Notes: generated by a model not told the origin, from the sequence alone. 5,340 nucleotides of DNA from Candidatus Aenigmatarchaeota archaeon (GCA_003550625.1 PUKU01000085.1:1-5340), one strand, 5' to 3'. Shown: positions 1 to 5,340, counted from the stretch's first letter. Translations and numbers: made by a program.

Positions 1-2
1 AC

Positions 3-701
3 GTTAAAGCTGTATTCCAAGGCGGGGCAAGTGCATCAATAGCTCCTGTATCCTTCAACGCACTGGCTAATTACGATAAGGCAAGAGGAGAAGACTCTGT
101 GAGGGTCGTTTCCTGTAACACTACCTCTCTCTCACGGACCCTCTGGAGCATTGATTCTAAGTTCGGCGTGGAAAAGGCGGTTGCAAACCTTGTGAGAAGA
201 GGAGGAGATCCAGCACAGGACTCGGCCGGACCTATAAACTCGATAGTCCCCGTAACGGAAATATCTTCCCACCACGGACCCGATTTACAGGAAGTTATGC
301 CGGATATGGATATAACAACTCTGGCCGTGAAGGTCCCAGTAACACTCTCACACCTACATATGATCAACGTGGATCTCAACACGGATGCTTCCGAGGAAGA
401 AGTAATAGACCTCTTCAGAAAGACGCAGCGTATAAAACTGTTTAAAGCAGAAGAGGGTTACAGTTCCACAGCTCAGATAATTGAAAGGTTCAGGGACCGG
501 AGGCTGAGATATGATATGCCCGAGGTAGCGGTATGGGAAGAGACCGTAAAGACAGATGGAAAGAGGCTTTACTGGATACACCAGGTTCACCAGGAGTCTA
601 TAGTGGTCCCGGAAAACATAGACGCCATCAGATCCATGTTTGAGATGGCAGACAGAGAACAATCTATAGCAAAGACAAACGAAAATATGGGAATAGAGTA
701 G
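3..701 (+). CDS. gap: Type II (archaeal) glyceraldehyde-3-phosphate dehydrogenase, 3' part, cut by the left window edge
   Basis: This enzyme oxidises and phosphorylates glyceraldehyde 3-phosphate to 1,3-bisphosphoglycerate with NAD(P)+ in the cytoplasm, reversibly. The reading frame is open from base 3, with 232 residues visible. A GTG at 99 lies inside the conserved core (RVVSCNTT) and is an internal valine, not the start. Just before it the frame reads QGGASASIAPVSFNA, typical of archaeal GAPDH. The catalytic cysteine is in SCNTT (codon 114-116). The conserved histidines are in SSHHGPD (270-275). RDRRLRYDM, IAVWEE-like AVWEE, HQESIVVPENIDAIR follow in family order near the C-terminus. Type II GAPDHs are about 335-340 residues, so roughly 105 N-terminal residues, mostly the nucleotide-binding Rossmann fold, lie outside; cofactor preference cannot be read. 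pgk starts 9 bases after the stop, so the two are almost certainly cotranscribed. Family is secure; direction in vivo is inference. Confidence 0.96.
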   Translation, partial: VKAVFQGGASASIAPVSFNALANYDKARGEDSVRVVSCNTTSLSRTLWSIDSKFGVEKAVANLVRRGGDPAQDSAGPINSIVPVTEISSHHGPDLQEVMPDMDITTLAVKVPVTLSHLHMINVDLNTDASEEEVIDLFRKTQRIKLFKAEEGYSSTAQIIERFRDRRLRYDMPEVAVWEETVKTDGKRLYWIHQVHQESIVVPENIDAIRSMFEMADREQSIAKTNENMGIE

Positions 702-710
702 AGAGTCACC

Positions 711-1883
711 ATGAAAACCATAGAGGATTTGGACCTGGAAGACAAAAAGATACTTCTGAGGGTGGATCTGAACTCCTCCGTCAGAAAGGGAAGGGTCAGG
801 ATATCACCAAGAATGAAGGCACATGCAAAAACTATAGAAGAACTCTGTGATCGCGGTGCCAAGGTCGTTGTTCTAGCACACCAGGGAAGGCCCGGGCGAG
901 ACGACTTTCTACATCTGGACCAACACGGAGAAAACCTCAACAGACTTCTGGACAGACGTGTAATATTCATAGAAGATATATGCGATAAACTCGCAGAAAA
1001 GGTGATAAGTGAGCTGCACGCAGAGGACGTTCTTCTTCTTGACAACGTCAGAATGCACACCGACGAGCTCAGGGACGTCGATCCAAAGGAGCACGCCACC
1101 TCTGAACTCGTTACAAAGCTGTCGGAACTGTGTGACCTGTACATAAACGATGCCTTCTCGATCTGTCATAGAAACCACGCATCTGTAACCGGCTTTCCTC
1201 TTGTAATGGAAAGTGCAGTGGGTCCTCTTCTGGAGGAAGATCTGGGGGCCCTTGAACACATAGAGGAGAGCAAAGGACCGAGGCATTTTATCCTCGGTGG
1301 AAACAAACCCAAGAGTGCGATAAAGGTTGCGGGAACAGTTCTAGAAAGAGGTCTGGCTGACACTGTGCTTTTGGGAGGCACGCCCGGAGAGATATTCCTG
1401 GAAGTAAAGGGATTTGATCTGGACTCCAAGAACCATGAAATAAACAAGGTCAGAGAAGACGTAGAATACATCCTCGAAAACCACGGAGAAGAAGTGGTAG
1501 TCCCGGTGGACCTTGCCTACCAGAAAAATAAAATAAGGGAAGAGGTGGATATAGAAGACCTTCCAGTCGACGAGGAGGTCATGGACATAGGAACCGGAAC
1601 AGTGAAAAAATATATACGGAAACTCGAGGAGGCGGAGACTGTGGTAATGAACGGACCTGTTGGTGTTTTCGAGAAAAAAAACTTCCAGAAGGGTACTGAA
1701 AAGGTTCTTGAGTTTCTGAACGACAACGACAGATACGTTCTTGTAGGAGGCGGGGACACATCCCATGCACTTGAAGACCTGGGATTTGATTTCAAGGGAT
1801 TTGAACATGTTTCACTTGCAGGGGGTGCATTTGTTAGAAGCCTTCTGGGAGAAAAGCTGATAGGTTTAGAGGTACTGGAGTAG
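711..1883 (+). CDS. pgk: Phosphoglycerate kinase, archaeal type
   Basis: The 390-residue product transfers the acyl phosphate of 1,3-bisphosphoglycerate to ADP, giving 3-phosphoglycerate and ATP (reversible, cytoplasmic). Family landmarks occur in order. N-terminal substrate domain: RVDLN (17-21), HQGRPG (57-62), LLLDNVRMHTDE (108-119), NDAFSICHRNHAS (146-158). C-terminal nucleotide domain: ILGGNKPKSAI (194-204), NGPVGVFE (314-321), GGGDT (347-351) and SLAGGAF (368-374). Length is near that of archaeal PGKs (about 400), and HQGRPG plus the SLAGGAF ending look archaeal rather than bacterial. ILGGNKPKSAI replaces the usual GGAKVSDKI but keeps a lysine (K199). The ATG lies 9 bases after the gap stop. 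There is no clear Shine-Dalgarno motif in that spacer, so translation is probably coupled to gap. The gene ends 24 bases from the convergent nnrD. Identity is secure. Confidence 0.96.
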   Translation: MKTIEDLDLEDKKILLRVDLNSSVRKGRVRISPRMKAHAKTIEELCDRGAKVVVLAHQGRPGRDDFLHLDQHGENLNRLLDRRVIFIEDICDKLAEKVISELHAEDVLLLDNVRMHTDELRDVDPKEHATSELVTKLSELCDLYINDAFSICHRNHASVTGFPLVMESAVGPLLEEDLGALEHIEESKGPRHFILGGNKPKSAIKVAGTVLERGLADTVLLGGTPGEIFLEVKGFDLDSKNHEINKVREDVEYILENHGEEVVVPVDLAYQKNKIREEVDIEDLPVDEEVMDIGTGTVKKYIRKLEEAETVVMNGPVGVFEKKNFQKGTEKVLEFLNDNDRYVLVGGGDTSHALEDLGFDFKGFEHVSLAGGAFVRSLLGEKLIGLEVLE

Positions 1884-1889
1884 GTCGAC
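1881..1889 (+). repeat. 9-base direct repeat, left copy, at the pgk stop
   Basis: TAGGTCGAC begins with the pgk stop codon. An identical copy in the same orientation lies on the other side of nnrD, at 2740-2748. The match is exactly 9 bases; flanking bases differ on both sides. Significance is uncertain. Confidence 0.45.
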
Positions 1890-1907
1890 AAGACGCCACA
1901 AACGTTA

Positions 1908-2720
1908 CTATATCTCCTTCAGAACCTCTGGTATTTTGACTAAAATATCATCAGGAATGACACCGGGTCCCATCTCTTCGTATGCTAGTTCGCCCGCCTT
2001 TCCATTTATCCAGGCAGCTCCACGGGAGGCCTCCAGAGAACTGAAACCCTGTGCTAGAAGGGATCCCACCACGCCCGCCAGTATATCACCTGTACCACCG
2101 ACTGTCATATATTCATTTCCTGTACTGTTCCTGTAAACATCCTCCCCGTCCGTTATTATATCCTCTTCACCCGTCAGGAGAAAGGTACAACCAAGCTCCT
2201 CCGCAGACTCTACTACACTGCTCTCTGTGGCATCCTTTCCTGTCAAGACCTTGAACTCGTGGCTGTGAGGTGTAAGCACGTCTCCTTTTTTCAAAACCGA
2301 CCTATTTCCTGATACAGCATGTATTGCATCGGCGTCGACTACAACAGGAATGTCAACGTTTTTTATAAGCTTCCTCACAACCTTCATGGTCTCATCTCTT
2401 CTACCAGTTCCACCACCTACCACAAGAGCATCCACATCATTGGAAAGTTCAGTGAGTTTCTCGTAGTTTTTCGAAGAAAAGAAACCGCCCTGTAGAGGAA
2501 CTGTTATAAGTGAGGGTGAGTATGCGGCAATTATATCCGATGGCCTCTCCGGAGCGGCAGTAGTGACCAGATCAACACCGCTTCTATAGGCTGCAAGGGA
2601 ATTTAACGCCGGAGATCCACTGTACTTTTCCGATCCCCCGACAACAAGTAGATGACCGTTGTCGAACTTACTTGAATCACCCTTTCTTTTGTTTATTTTT
2701 TTGAGTATATCTTCAACCAT
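1908..2720 (-). CDS. nnrD: ADP-dependent NAD(P)H-hydrate dehydratase, stand-alone
   Basis: The 270-residue product is the dehydratase half of NAD(P)H repair. It uses ADP to return the S epimer of hydrated NAD(P)H (NADHX/NADPHX) to NAD(P)H in the cytoplasm. It has the ribokinase-like (YjeF C-terminal/CARKD) fold: GHLLVVGGS (22-30), YSGSPALNSLAA (33-44), DLVTTAAP (50-57), VVGGGTGR (100-107), PVVVDADAIHAV (125-136), LTPHSHEF (149-156), and the terminal TVGGTGDILAG (206-216) with the catalytic-type Asp at 212. LLTGEEDII (181-189) has Thr where the family usually has Lys (LLKG). The frame stays open upstream to 3080, but that extension lies antisense to pfkC and looks low-complexity. I therefore choose the ATG at 2720, which has AGGTGA 4 bases upstream and begins just before the conserved domain. 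Many archaeal and bacterial versions are fused to an NnrE epimerase domain; none is present here. A hydroxyethylthiazole kinase-like relative is the main alternative, less likely. Confidence 0.92.
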   Translation of the reverse strand: MVEDILKKINKRKGDSSKFDNGHLLVVGGSEKYSGSPALNSLAAYRSGVDLVTTAAPERPSDIIAAYSPSLITVPLQGGFFSSKNYEKLTELSNDVDALVVGGGTGRRDETMKVVRKLIKNVDIPVVVDADAIHAVSGNRSVLKKGDVLTPHSHEFKVLTGKDATESSVVESAEELGCTFLLTGEEDIITDGEDVYRNSTGNEYMTVGGTGDILAGVVGSLLAQGFSSLEASRGAAWINGKAGELAYEEMGPGVIPDDILVKIPEVLKEI

Positions 2721-2724
2721 ACTG

Positions 2725-2730
2725 TCACCT
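2725..2730 (-). promoter_or_regulatory. Ribosome binding site of nnrD
   Basis: On the minus strand AGGTGA lies 4 bases before the ATG at 2720 and matches the archaeal Shine-Dalgarno consensus (GGAGGTGA). It supports 2720 over the many in-frame upstream starts that would overlap pfkC. Confidence 0.65.
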
Positions 2731-2739
2731 ATTTTTTTA

Positions 2740-2748
2740 TAGGTCGAC
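2740..2748 (+). repeat. 9-base direct repeat, right copy, in the nnrD-pfkC promoter region
   Basis: TAGGTCGAC is identical to the copy at 1881-1889. Together the copies bracket nnrD and its ribosome site. They could be a target-site-like scar of an insertion, a shared regulatory site containing the palindrome GTCGAC, or chance. Confidence 0.45.
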
Positions 2749-2763
2749 TTAAATTTAATCCTT

Positions 2764-4107
2764 ATGGAGGTCAAAAGAATTCTGGGTAAACTCGGGGGTC
2801 TCTCGATATTTCTTGCATACAATACAAATGTAGATGTAATAAGCCACGTGGATAGGAAGTTCGAGGAACTTTTCTCAGAGAAGGATGCGAAGAAAGCGCG
2901 TAAAAGGGATATAGAACTACTCGAAGATAGGATAGATCTTCTTGGTGCCGTGTTCAACTGCATGAAAAAAGGAGAGGGCAACGAGATCCAGATAAAAAAC
3001 GATGAACTCAAGAACTGGATCGAGAGGAAGCTCAGTGGAGGGGAGAAAAGGCTTGGAGGACAGGCAGGTATAATGTCCAATCTACTTTCGAAGTTGGGCT
3101 GTGAAACCGTCCTCTACACTACCAATCTATCCAGAGAACAGGCAGAACTTTTCGACAAAAACGAAAACCTGACCTTTCCATACCTAGATAACGGCGAGTT
3201 AAACTTTTCACATCCATCGGAACTCTGGCAAGATATAGACACAAAGAAGAACTGGATCTTAGAGTTTTTCAAAGACCAGGAACTGTTTGGAGTAAGAGCA
3301 AATACAAACAGCAGATTCATAGCCTCTTCGCCATACACAAAGGAAAACCTGGAGATGGGTCAACTAGAAAGGAAGGTCGATGAGCTCGCAAAAAATATGG
3401 ACTGTATGATACTCGCAGGATACCACAACCTACTTGAGAAGTACCCGGATGGAACGACATGGAGGGAACACCTGGACTCGGCAAAGGAGTTCCTGAGAAG
3501 AGCTAAAAAAGCAAACCCTGATCTCAAAATACAGATAGAGTTCTCGGCGATCCACCGAAGGAATTTGAGAAAAACGATACTCAAGGAAGTGGTTCCCCTG
3601 GCGGACGTACTGTCATTCGATACAAACGAACTTGACCTCATACTCAAAGACATAAAGATCGGCGGAAGAACTCCTGAACCAGATGAACCCTACAGAATGT
3701 CTGAAACACTCAGAGAAATAACCAAGGAGTTGGATATAGACGCTGTCAGTATACATACACACCACTACTACATGTCCGTCTCCCGTGACTACATAGATCC
3801 GAGGCCAATAAAGAAAGGGTTCAAGTTTGCTCGAAATGCAGCCTGGACAGTGGCCAGCGGCAGGGAACTAAGACCTGAGAACCTAGAACTAGCCGAAGAA
3901 GTAAAACCTTCGGAAAGGGGTAGGGAGCACAGGAGATCCCTAGCCGACTCACTGGGAGACGAAAAATTCAGCTCCTCGGGGATCCATAGGAATGAGTTTG
4001 ATATAGTTCTAGTACCAAATAAGATATACGATGACCCTGAACTAACCGTGGGTCTGGGTGACGTAATATCGTCGACCTCTTTCGCCGTCGAAAACGCACT
4101 GGGGTGA
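2764..4107 (+). CDS. pfkC: ADP-dependent phosphofructokinase/glucokinase
   Basis: The 447-residue product belongs to the archaeal ADP-dependent sugar kinase family (ribokinase superfamily). It phosphorylates fructose 6-phosphate to fructose 1,6-bisphosphate and/or glucose to glucose 6-phosphate, using ADP and releasing AMP, in the cytoplasm. Visible motifs: AYNTNVD (18-24), GGQAGIMSN (98-106), AGYHNLLEKYPDGTT (218-232), IEFSAI (258-263), a NEL segment (288-290) where the family has NExEL, HTHHYY (331-336), and the nucleotide-site GLGD (430-433) with catalytic-type Asp433. Length equals the family norm (about 450). A NSRFIAS segment (182-188) resembles the Asn-Arg-Phe region I associate with fructose-6-phosphate binding. 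With fba directly downstream, this favours phosphofructokinase, but a glucokinase or bifunctional enzyme is not excluded. The ATG at 2764 follows a TATA-like element at leaderless distance. The stop overlaps the fba ribosome site, so both form an operon. Confidence 0.92.
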   Translation: MEVKRILGKLGGLSIFLAYNTNVDVISHVDRKFEELFSEKDAKKARKRDIELLEDRIDLLGAVFNCMKKGEGNEIQIKNDELKNWIERKLSGGEKRLGGQAGIMSNLLSKLGCETVLYTTNLSREQAELFDKNENLTFPYLDNGELNFSHPSELWQDIDTKKNWILEFFKDQELFGVRANTNSRFIASSPYTKENLEMGQLERKVDELAKNMDCMILAGYHNLLEKYPDGTTWREHLDSAKEFLRRAKKANPDLKIQIEFSAIHRRNLRKTILKEVVPLADVLSFDTNELDLILKDIKIGGRTPEPDEPYRMSETLREITKELDIDAVSIHTHHYYMSVSRDYIDPRPIKKGFKFARNAAWTVASGRELRPENLELAEEVKPSERGREHRRSLADSLGDEKFSSSGIHRNEFDIVLVPNKIYDDPELTVGLGDVISSTSFAVENALG

Positions 4108-4108
4108 T
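4102..4108 (+). promoter_or_regulatory. Ribosome binding site of fba, overlapping the pfkC stop
   Basis: GGGTGAT ends 3 bases before the fba ATG at 4112 and matches the archaeal Shine-Dalgarno core GGTGAT. Its TGA is the pfkC stop codon itself, which points to translational coupling of the two genes. Confidence 0.7.
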
Positions 4109-4111
4109 AAT

Positions 4112-5089
4112 ATGTTTGTGAGGATAGGTAAAGAGCTGGAAAAGCTTTACAGGAAGGCGAAGAAAGGTGGTTATGCCTTCGCAGCAAGCAACGTCGCCGA
4201 ACCGAATGTAATGATAGGCCTCATAGAAGGGAGTGAAAGGAAAAAATCGGACCTTGTTCTGCAGCTAAGTAGGAGCGCCTGTGAGTTCGCAGGAAACGGA
4301 GATGCAGTAGCCGGACTAAGGTCACTTGGAAACTACATGGAAAACATCGGCGACAGGTGTAAAATAGGCGTATTCCTTAACATGGACCATCTCAAGGACC
4401 CCGACTTCATAGAAGAGGCGGTTCAAACAGGCATACCTTCGTCTATAATGATAGACGCTTCCGAAAAAAACTTTGAAGAAAATGTTGAGATATCCAAAAA
4501 CATTGTTGAGATATGCAAAGACAGGGACGTATTGGTTGAAGCAGAGCTGGGAAGAATAAAGGGGGTCGAGGACAACGTAAACTCTCCGGAAAGCTACTAC
4601 ACGGACCCAGAAAAGGCTGTGGATTTTGTAAGAAAAACTGGCTGTGATCTCCTCGCCATATCCATAGGAACCCAGCACGGCGTCTCCAAAGGTATAGATC
4701 TCGACCTCAGAATGGACATAGCTGAAAAGGTAGATAGGAAGCTCAAGAAGGAGGATATGGAGAGACCTCTGGTAGTGCACGGCTCAACTGGCCTTACCAA
4801 CGAACAGATGAAAAAGCTAGCAGAAAGGGGAGTCTGTAAGTTCAACAAGGACACGAGATACCAGTACGAGTACGCCAGGACAGCAGCTCAGTTTTACAGA
4901 CGGAATGAAACTGAGATACTACCACCAGATGGATCGAAGGAGAATGTACTCAGGGAGGGAACCTGGTCGCCGAACAAAGAAATGTTTGACCCGAGGGTAG
5001 TTTCGGGTGAAATAAGAGAAAATATATCAGAAGTTATCGGTGAGCTGGCTGAGATCACAGGAAGTGCAGGAAAATCCCTATACTGTTAA
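4112..5089 (+). CDS. fba: Class II (metal-dependent) fructose-bisphosphate aldolase
   Basis: The 325-residue product is a class II TIM-barrel aldolase that reversibly cleaves fructose 1,6-bisphosphate to dihydroxyacetone phosphate and glyceraldehyde 3-phosphate. Metal-site and catalytic residues are all visible: NMDHL (90-94) with catalytic Asp92 and ligand His93, VEAELGRIKGVED (142-154) with Glu145, IGTQHGVSKG (185-194) with ligand His189, and VVHGSTGL (221-228) with ligand His223. CKFNKDTR (242-249) takes the place of the phosphate-binding KVNxxTD loop. The C-terminal FDPRVV...GSAGKSL pattern is usual for the family. NMDHL and GSTGL differ from the common HLDHG and GGSG, and the N-terminal AASNVAEPNV plus SACEFAGNGDAVAG resemble, from memory, the haloarchaeal class II aldolase. 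It starts 4 bases after pfkC. It could act on a related ketose bisphosphate such as tagatose, but the glycolytic setting favours fructose bisphosphate. Confidence 0.92.
   Translation: MFVRIGKELEKLYRKAKKGGYAFAASNVAEPNVMIGLIEGSERKKSDLVLQLSRSACEFAGNGDAVAGLRSLGNYMENIGDRCKIGVFLNMDHLKDPDFIEEAVQTGIPSSIMIDASEKNFEENVEISKNIVEICKDRDVLVEAELGRIKGVEDNVNSPESYYTDPEKAVDFVRKTGCDLLAISIGTQHGVSKGIDLDLRMDIAEKVDRKLKKEDMERPLVVHGSTGLTNEQMKKLAERGVCKFNKDTRYQYEYARTAAQFYRRNETEILPPDGSKENVLREGTWSPNKEMFDPRVVSGEIRENISEVIGELAEITGSAGKSLYC
5086..5089. other. Interlocked TTAA stop codons of fba and tpiA
   Basis: The palindrome TTAA supplies both stops: TAA on the + strand at 5087-5089 for fba and TAA on the - strand at 5088-5086 for tpiA. 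There is no intergenic space, so each transcript must run into the neighbour's coding sequence as antisense before ending. Confidence 0.9.
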
Positions 5090-5340
5090 AGAGGTTGAAC
5101 AAGTTCCCTGAGTTTTTCTCGAGGATTGTCTGACTTTACTACTCCAGAAGCAACAAAAACGCCCTCTGCTCCCAGATCAAGAGCCACCTCAACATCCTCC
5201 CTGCTCTTTATACCGGCACCACAGATCAAAGGCTGTGAAACCCTTTCTAATGACTGTCTTATTACTTCTGGTTTGGCAGTACTAACTGAAACATCACCGC
5301 CTATTAGTTCCGGGGGTTCTATAGCAACAATATCAGGACC
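5086..5340 (-). CDS. tpiA: Triosephosphate isomerase, archaeal type, C-terminal part, cut by the right window edge
   Basis: Read from 5340 leftward, an open frame of 84 residues ends at a TAA (5088-5086). It carries the second half of triosephosphate isomerase, which interconverts dihydroxyacetone phosphate and glyceraldehyde 3-phosphate, the two products of the adjacent aldolase. AIEPPELIGGDVSVS (6-20 of the visible part) holds the catalytic loop, with the catalytic Glu at visible residue 8 (5319-5317). Next come STAKPEVI, then CGAGIKSREDV (40-50) and VFVASGVVKSDNP (61-73), the phosphate-binding strands 7 and 8. The archaeal enzyme has about 220-230 residues, so some 140 N-terminal residues lie outside the window. 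The common IGTG of the loop reads IGGD here. The gene converges on fba and overlaps it by 3 bases. It is transcribed from the other side, so it is not in the fba operon. Confidence 0.93.
   Translation of the reverse strand, partial: GPDIVAIEPPELIGGDVSVSTAKPEVIRQSLERVSQPLICGAGIKSREDVEVALDLGAEGVFVASGVVKSDNPREKLRELVQPL

Larger units (their letters stand above)
2721..2763. promoter_or_regulatory. Divergent promoter region between nnrD and pfkC
   Basis: These 43 bases separate the two start codons and must hold both promoters unless they extend into the genes. A T-tract ending in TATA at 2732-2741 is centred about 26 bases before the pfkC ATG, the expected TATA-box distance for a leaderless archaeal transcript. 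Consistent with this, pfkC has no Shine-Dalgarno motif. For nnrD, the minus strand carries ATTAAATTTAAG (2760-2749), a plausible TATA-like element 30-40 bases before its ATG. The two candidate elements are so close that the preinitiation complexes could compete. GTCGAC, a 6-base palindrome, sits between them at 2743-2748. Base positions are seen; promoter function is inferred. Confidence 0.5.

Noticed and set aside
99..101. GTG at 99 as the start of a short 200-residue GAPDH.
   Set aside because: The frame is open and conserved upstream to base 3 (QGGASASIAPVSFNA), and the GTG codes a valine four residues before the catalytic cysteine's neighbours. The gene is simply cut by the window edge.
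711..1883. Several long open frames antisense to pgk (for example 1144-587 and 1808-1341).
   Set aside because: They overlap a conserved enzyme gene, have Ser/Arg/Phe-rich products with no recognisable motif, and lack supporting starts.
1884..1907. Possible terminator between convergent pgk and nnrD.
   Set aside because: The 24-base spacer has no T-run on either strand and no convincing hairpin; AACGTT at 1901-1906 is too short to count.
1936..2254. Small + strand open frames opposite nnrD (1936-2136, 2051-2254).
   Set aside because: Pro/Ser-rich shadow translations of the nnrD C-terminal half with no ribosome site or recognisable domain.
2721..3080. The nnrD frame stays open upstream to a possible start at 3080, adding about 120 residues.
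   Set aside because: The extension is antisense to conserved pfkC coding sequence (including AYNTNVD), is rich in Ser/Phe/Leu typical of an antisense shadow, has no domain resemblance, and the ATG at 2720 has a good ribosome site.
1566..4076. Five GTCGAC sites (1566, 1884, 2334, 2743, 4071) as a repeated regulatory or restriction-related motif.
   Set aside because: The number is somewhat above chance expectation, but three of the five are inside coding sequence at unrelated places and the count is too small to interpret; only the two spacer copies are kept, as part of the 9-base repeat.

Overview
This window is a compact block of central carbon metabolism from an archaeon. Every gene belongs to the Embden-Meyerhof-Parnas (EMP) route or to repair of its cofactor. 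The archaeal assignment rests on four things: a type II (archaeal) glyceraldehyde-3-phosphate dehydrogenase, an ADP-dependent phosphofructokinase/glucokinase, a short archaeal-type triosephosphate isomerase, and archaeal-style gene starts (one apparently leaderless, two with GGTGA-like ribosome sites). Base composition is moderate. Arginine is mostly AGA/AGG and isoleucine is often ATA. The proteins are mildly acidic but not extremely so. The aldolase resembles, from memory, the class II enzyme of haloarchaea, while the ADP-dependent kinase is typical of Thermococcales and methanogens. I would say euryarchaeal or a related uncultured lineage, possibly salt-associated, and cannot name a genus.

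Layout, left to right: the 3' two thirds of a type II GAPDH gene (gap, + strand, cut by the left edge); phosphoglycerate kinase (pgk, +) 9 bases behind it; a stand-alone ADP-dependent NAD(P)H-hydrate dehydratase (nnrD, - strand), convergent with pgk; a 43-base divergent promoter region; ADP-dependent phosphofructokinase/glucokinase (pfkC, +); class II fructose-bisphosphate aldolase (fba, +) 4 bases behind it; and the 3' end of triosephosphate isomerase (tpiA, - strand, cut by the right edge), whose stop codon interlocks with that of fba. Coding density is nearly complete and no gene-free stretch reaches 300 bases. I see no RNA gene, CRISPR array or insertion sequence.

Together the enzymes would take fructose 6-phosphate to fructose 1,6-bisphosphate (PfkC), split it to two triose phosphates (Fba), interconvert these (TpiA), oxidise glyceraldehyde 3-phosphate to 1,3-bisphosphoglycerate (Gap), and give 3-phosphoglycerate plus ATP (Pgk). 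All but the PfkC step could also run in gluconeogenesis. NnrD would repair hydrated NAD(P)H, a damage product that GAPDH itself can generate.

Points worth a second look: the physical clustering of these steps in an archaeon; the mix of ADP-dependent kinase and class II metal aldolase; the repair enzyme embedded antisense in the cluster and bounded by a 9-base direct repeat; and the shared TTAA stop between fba and tpiA. I found no evidence of a wholly new kind of system.
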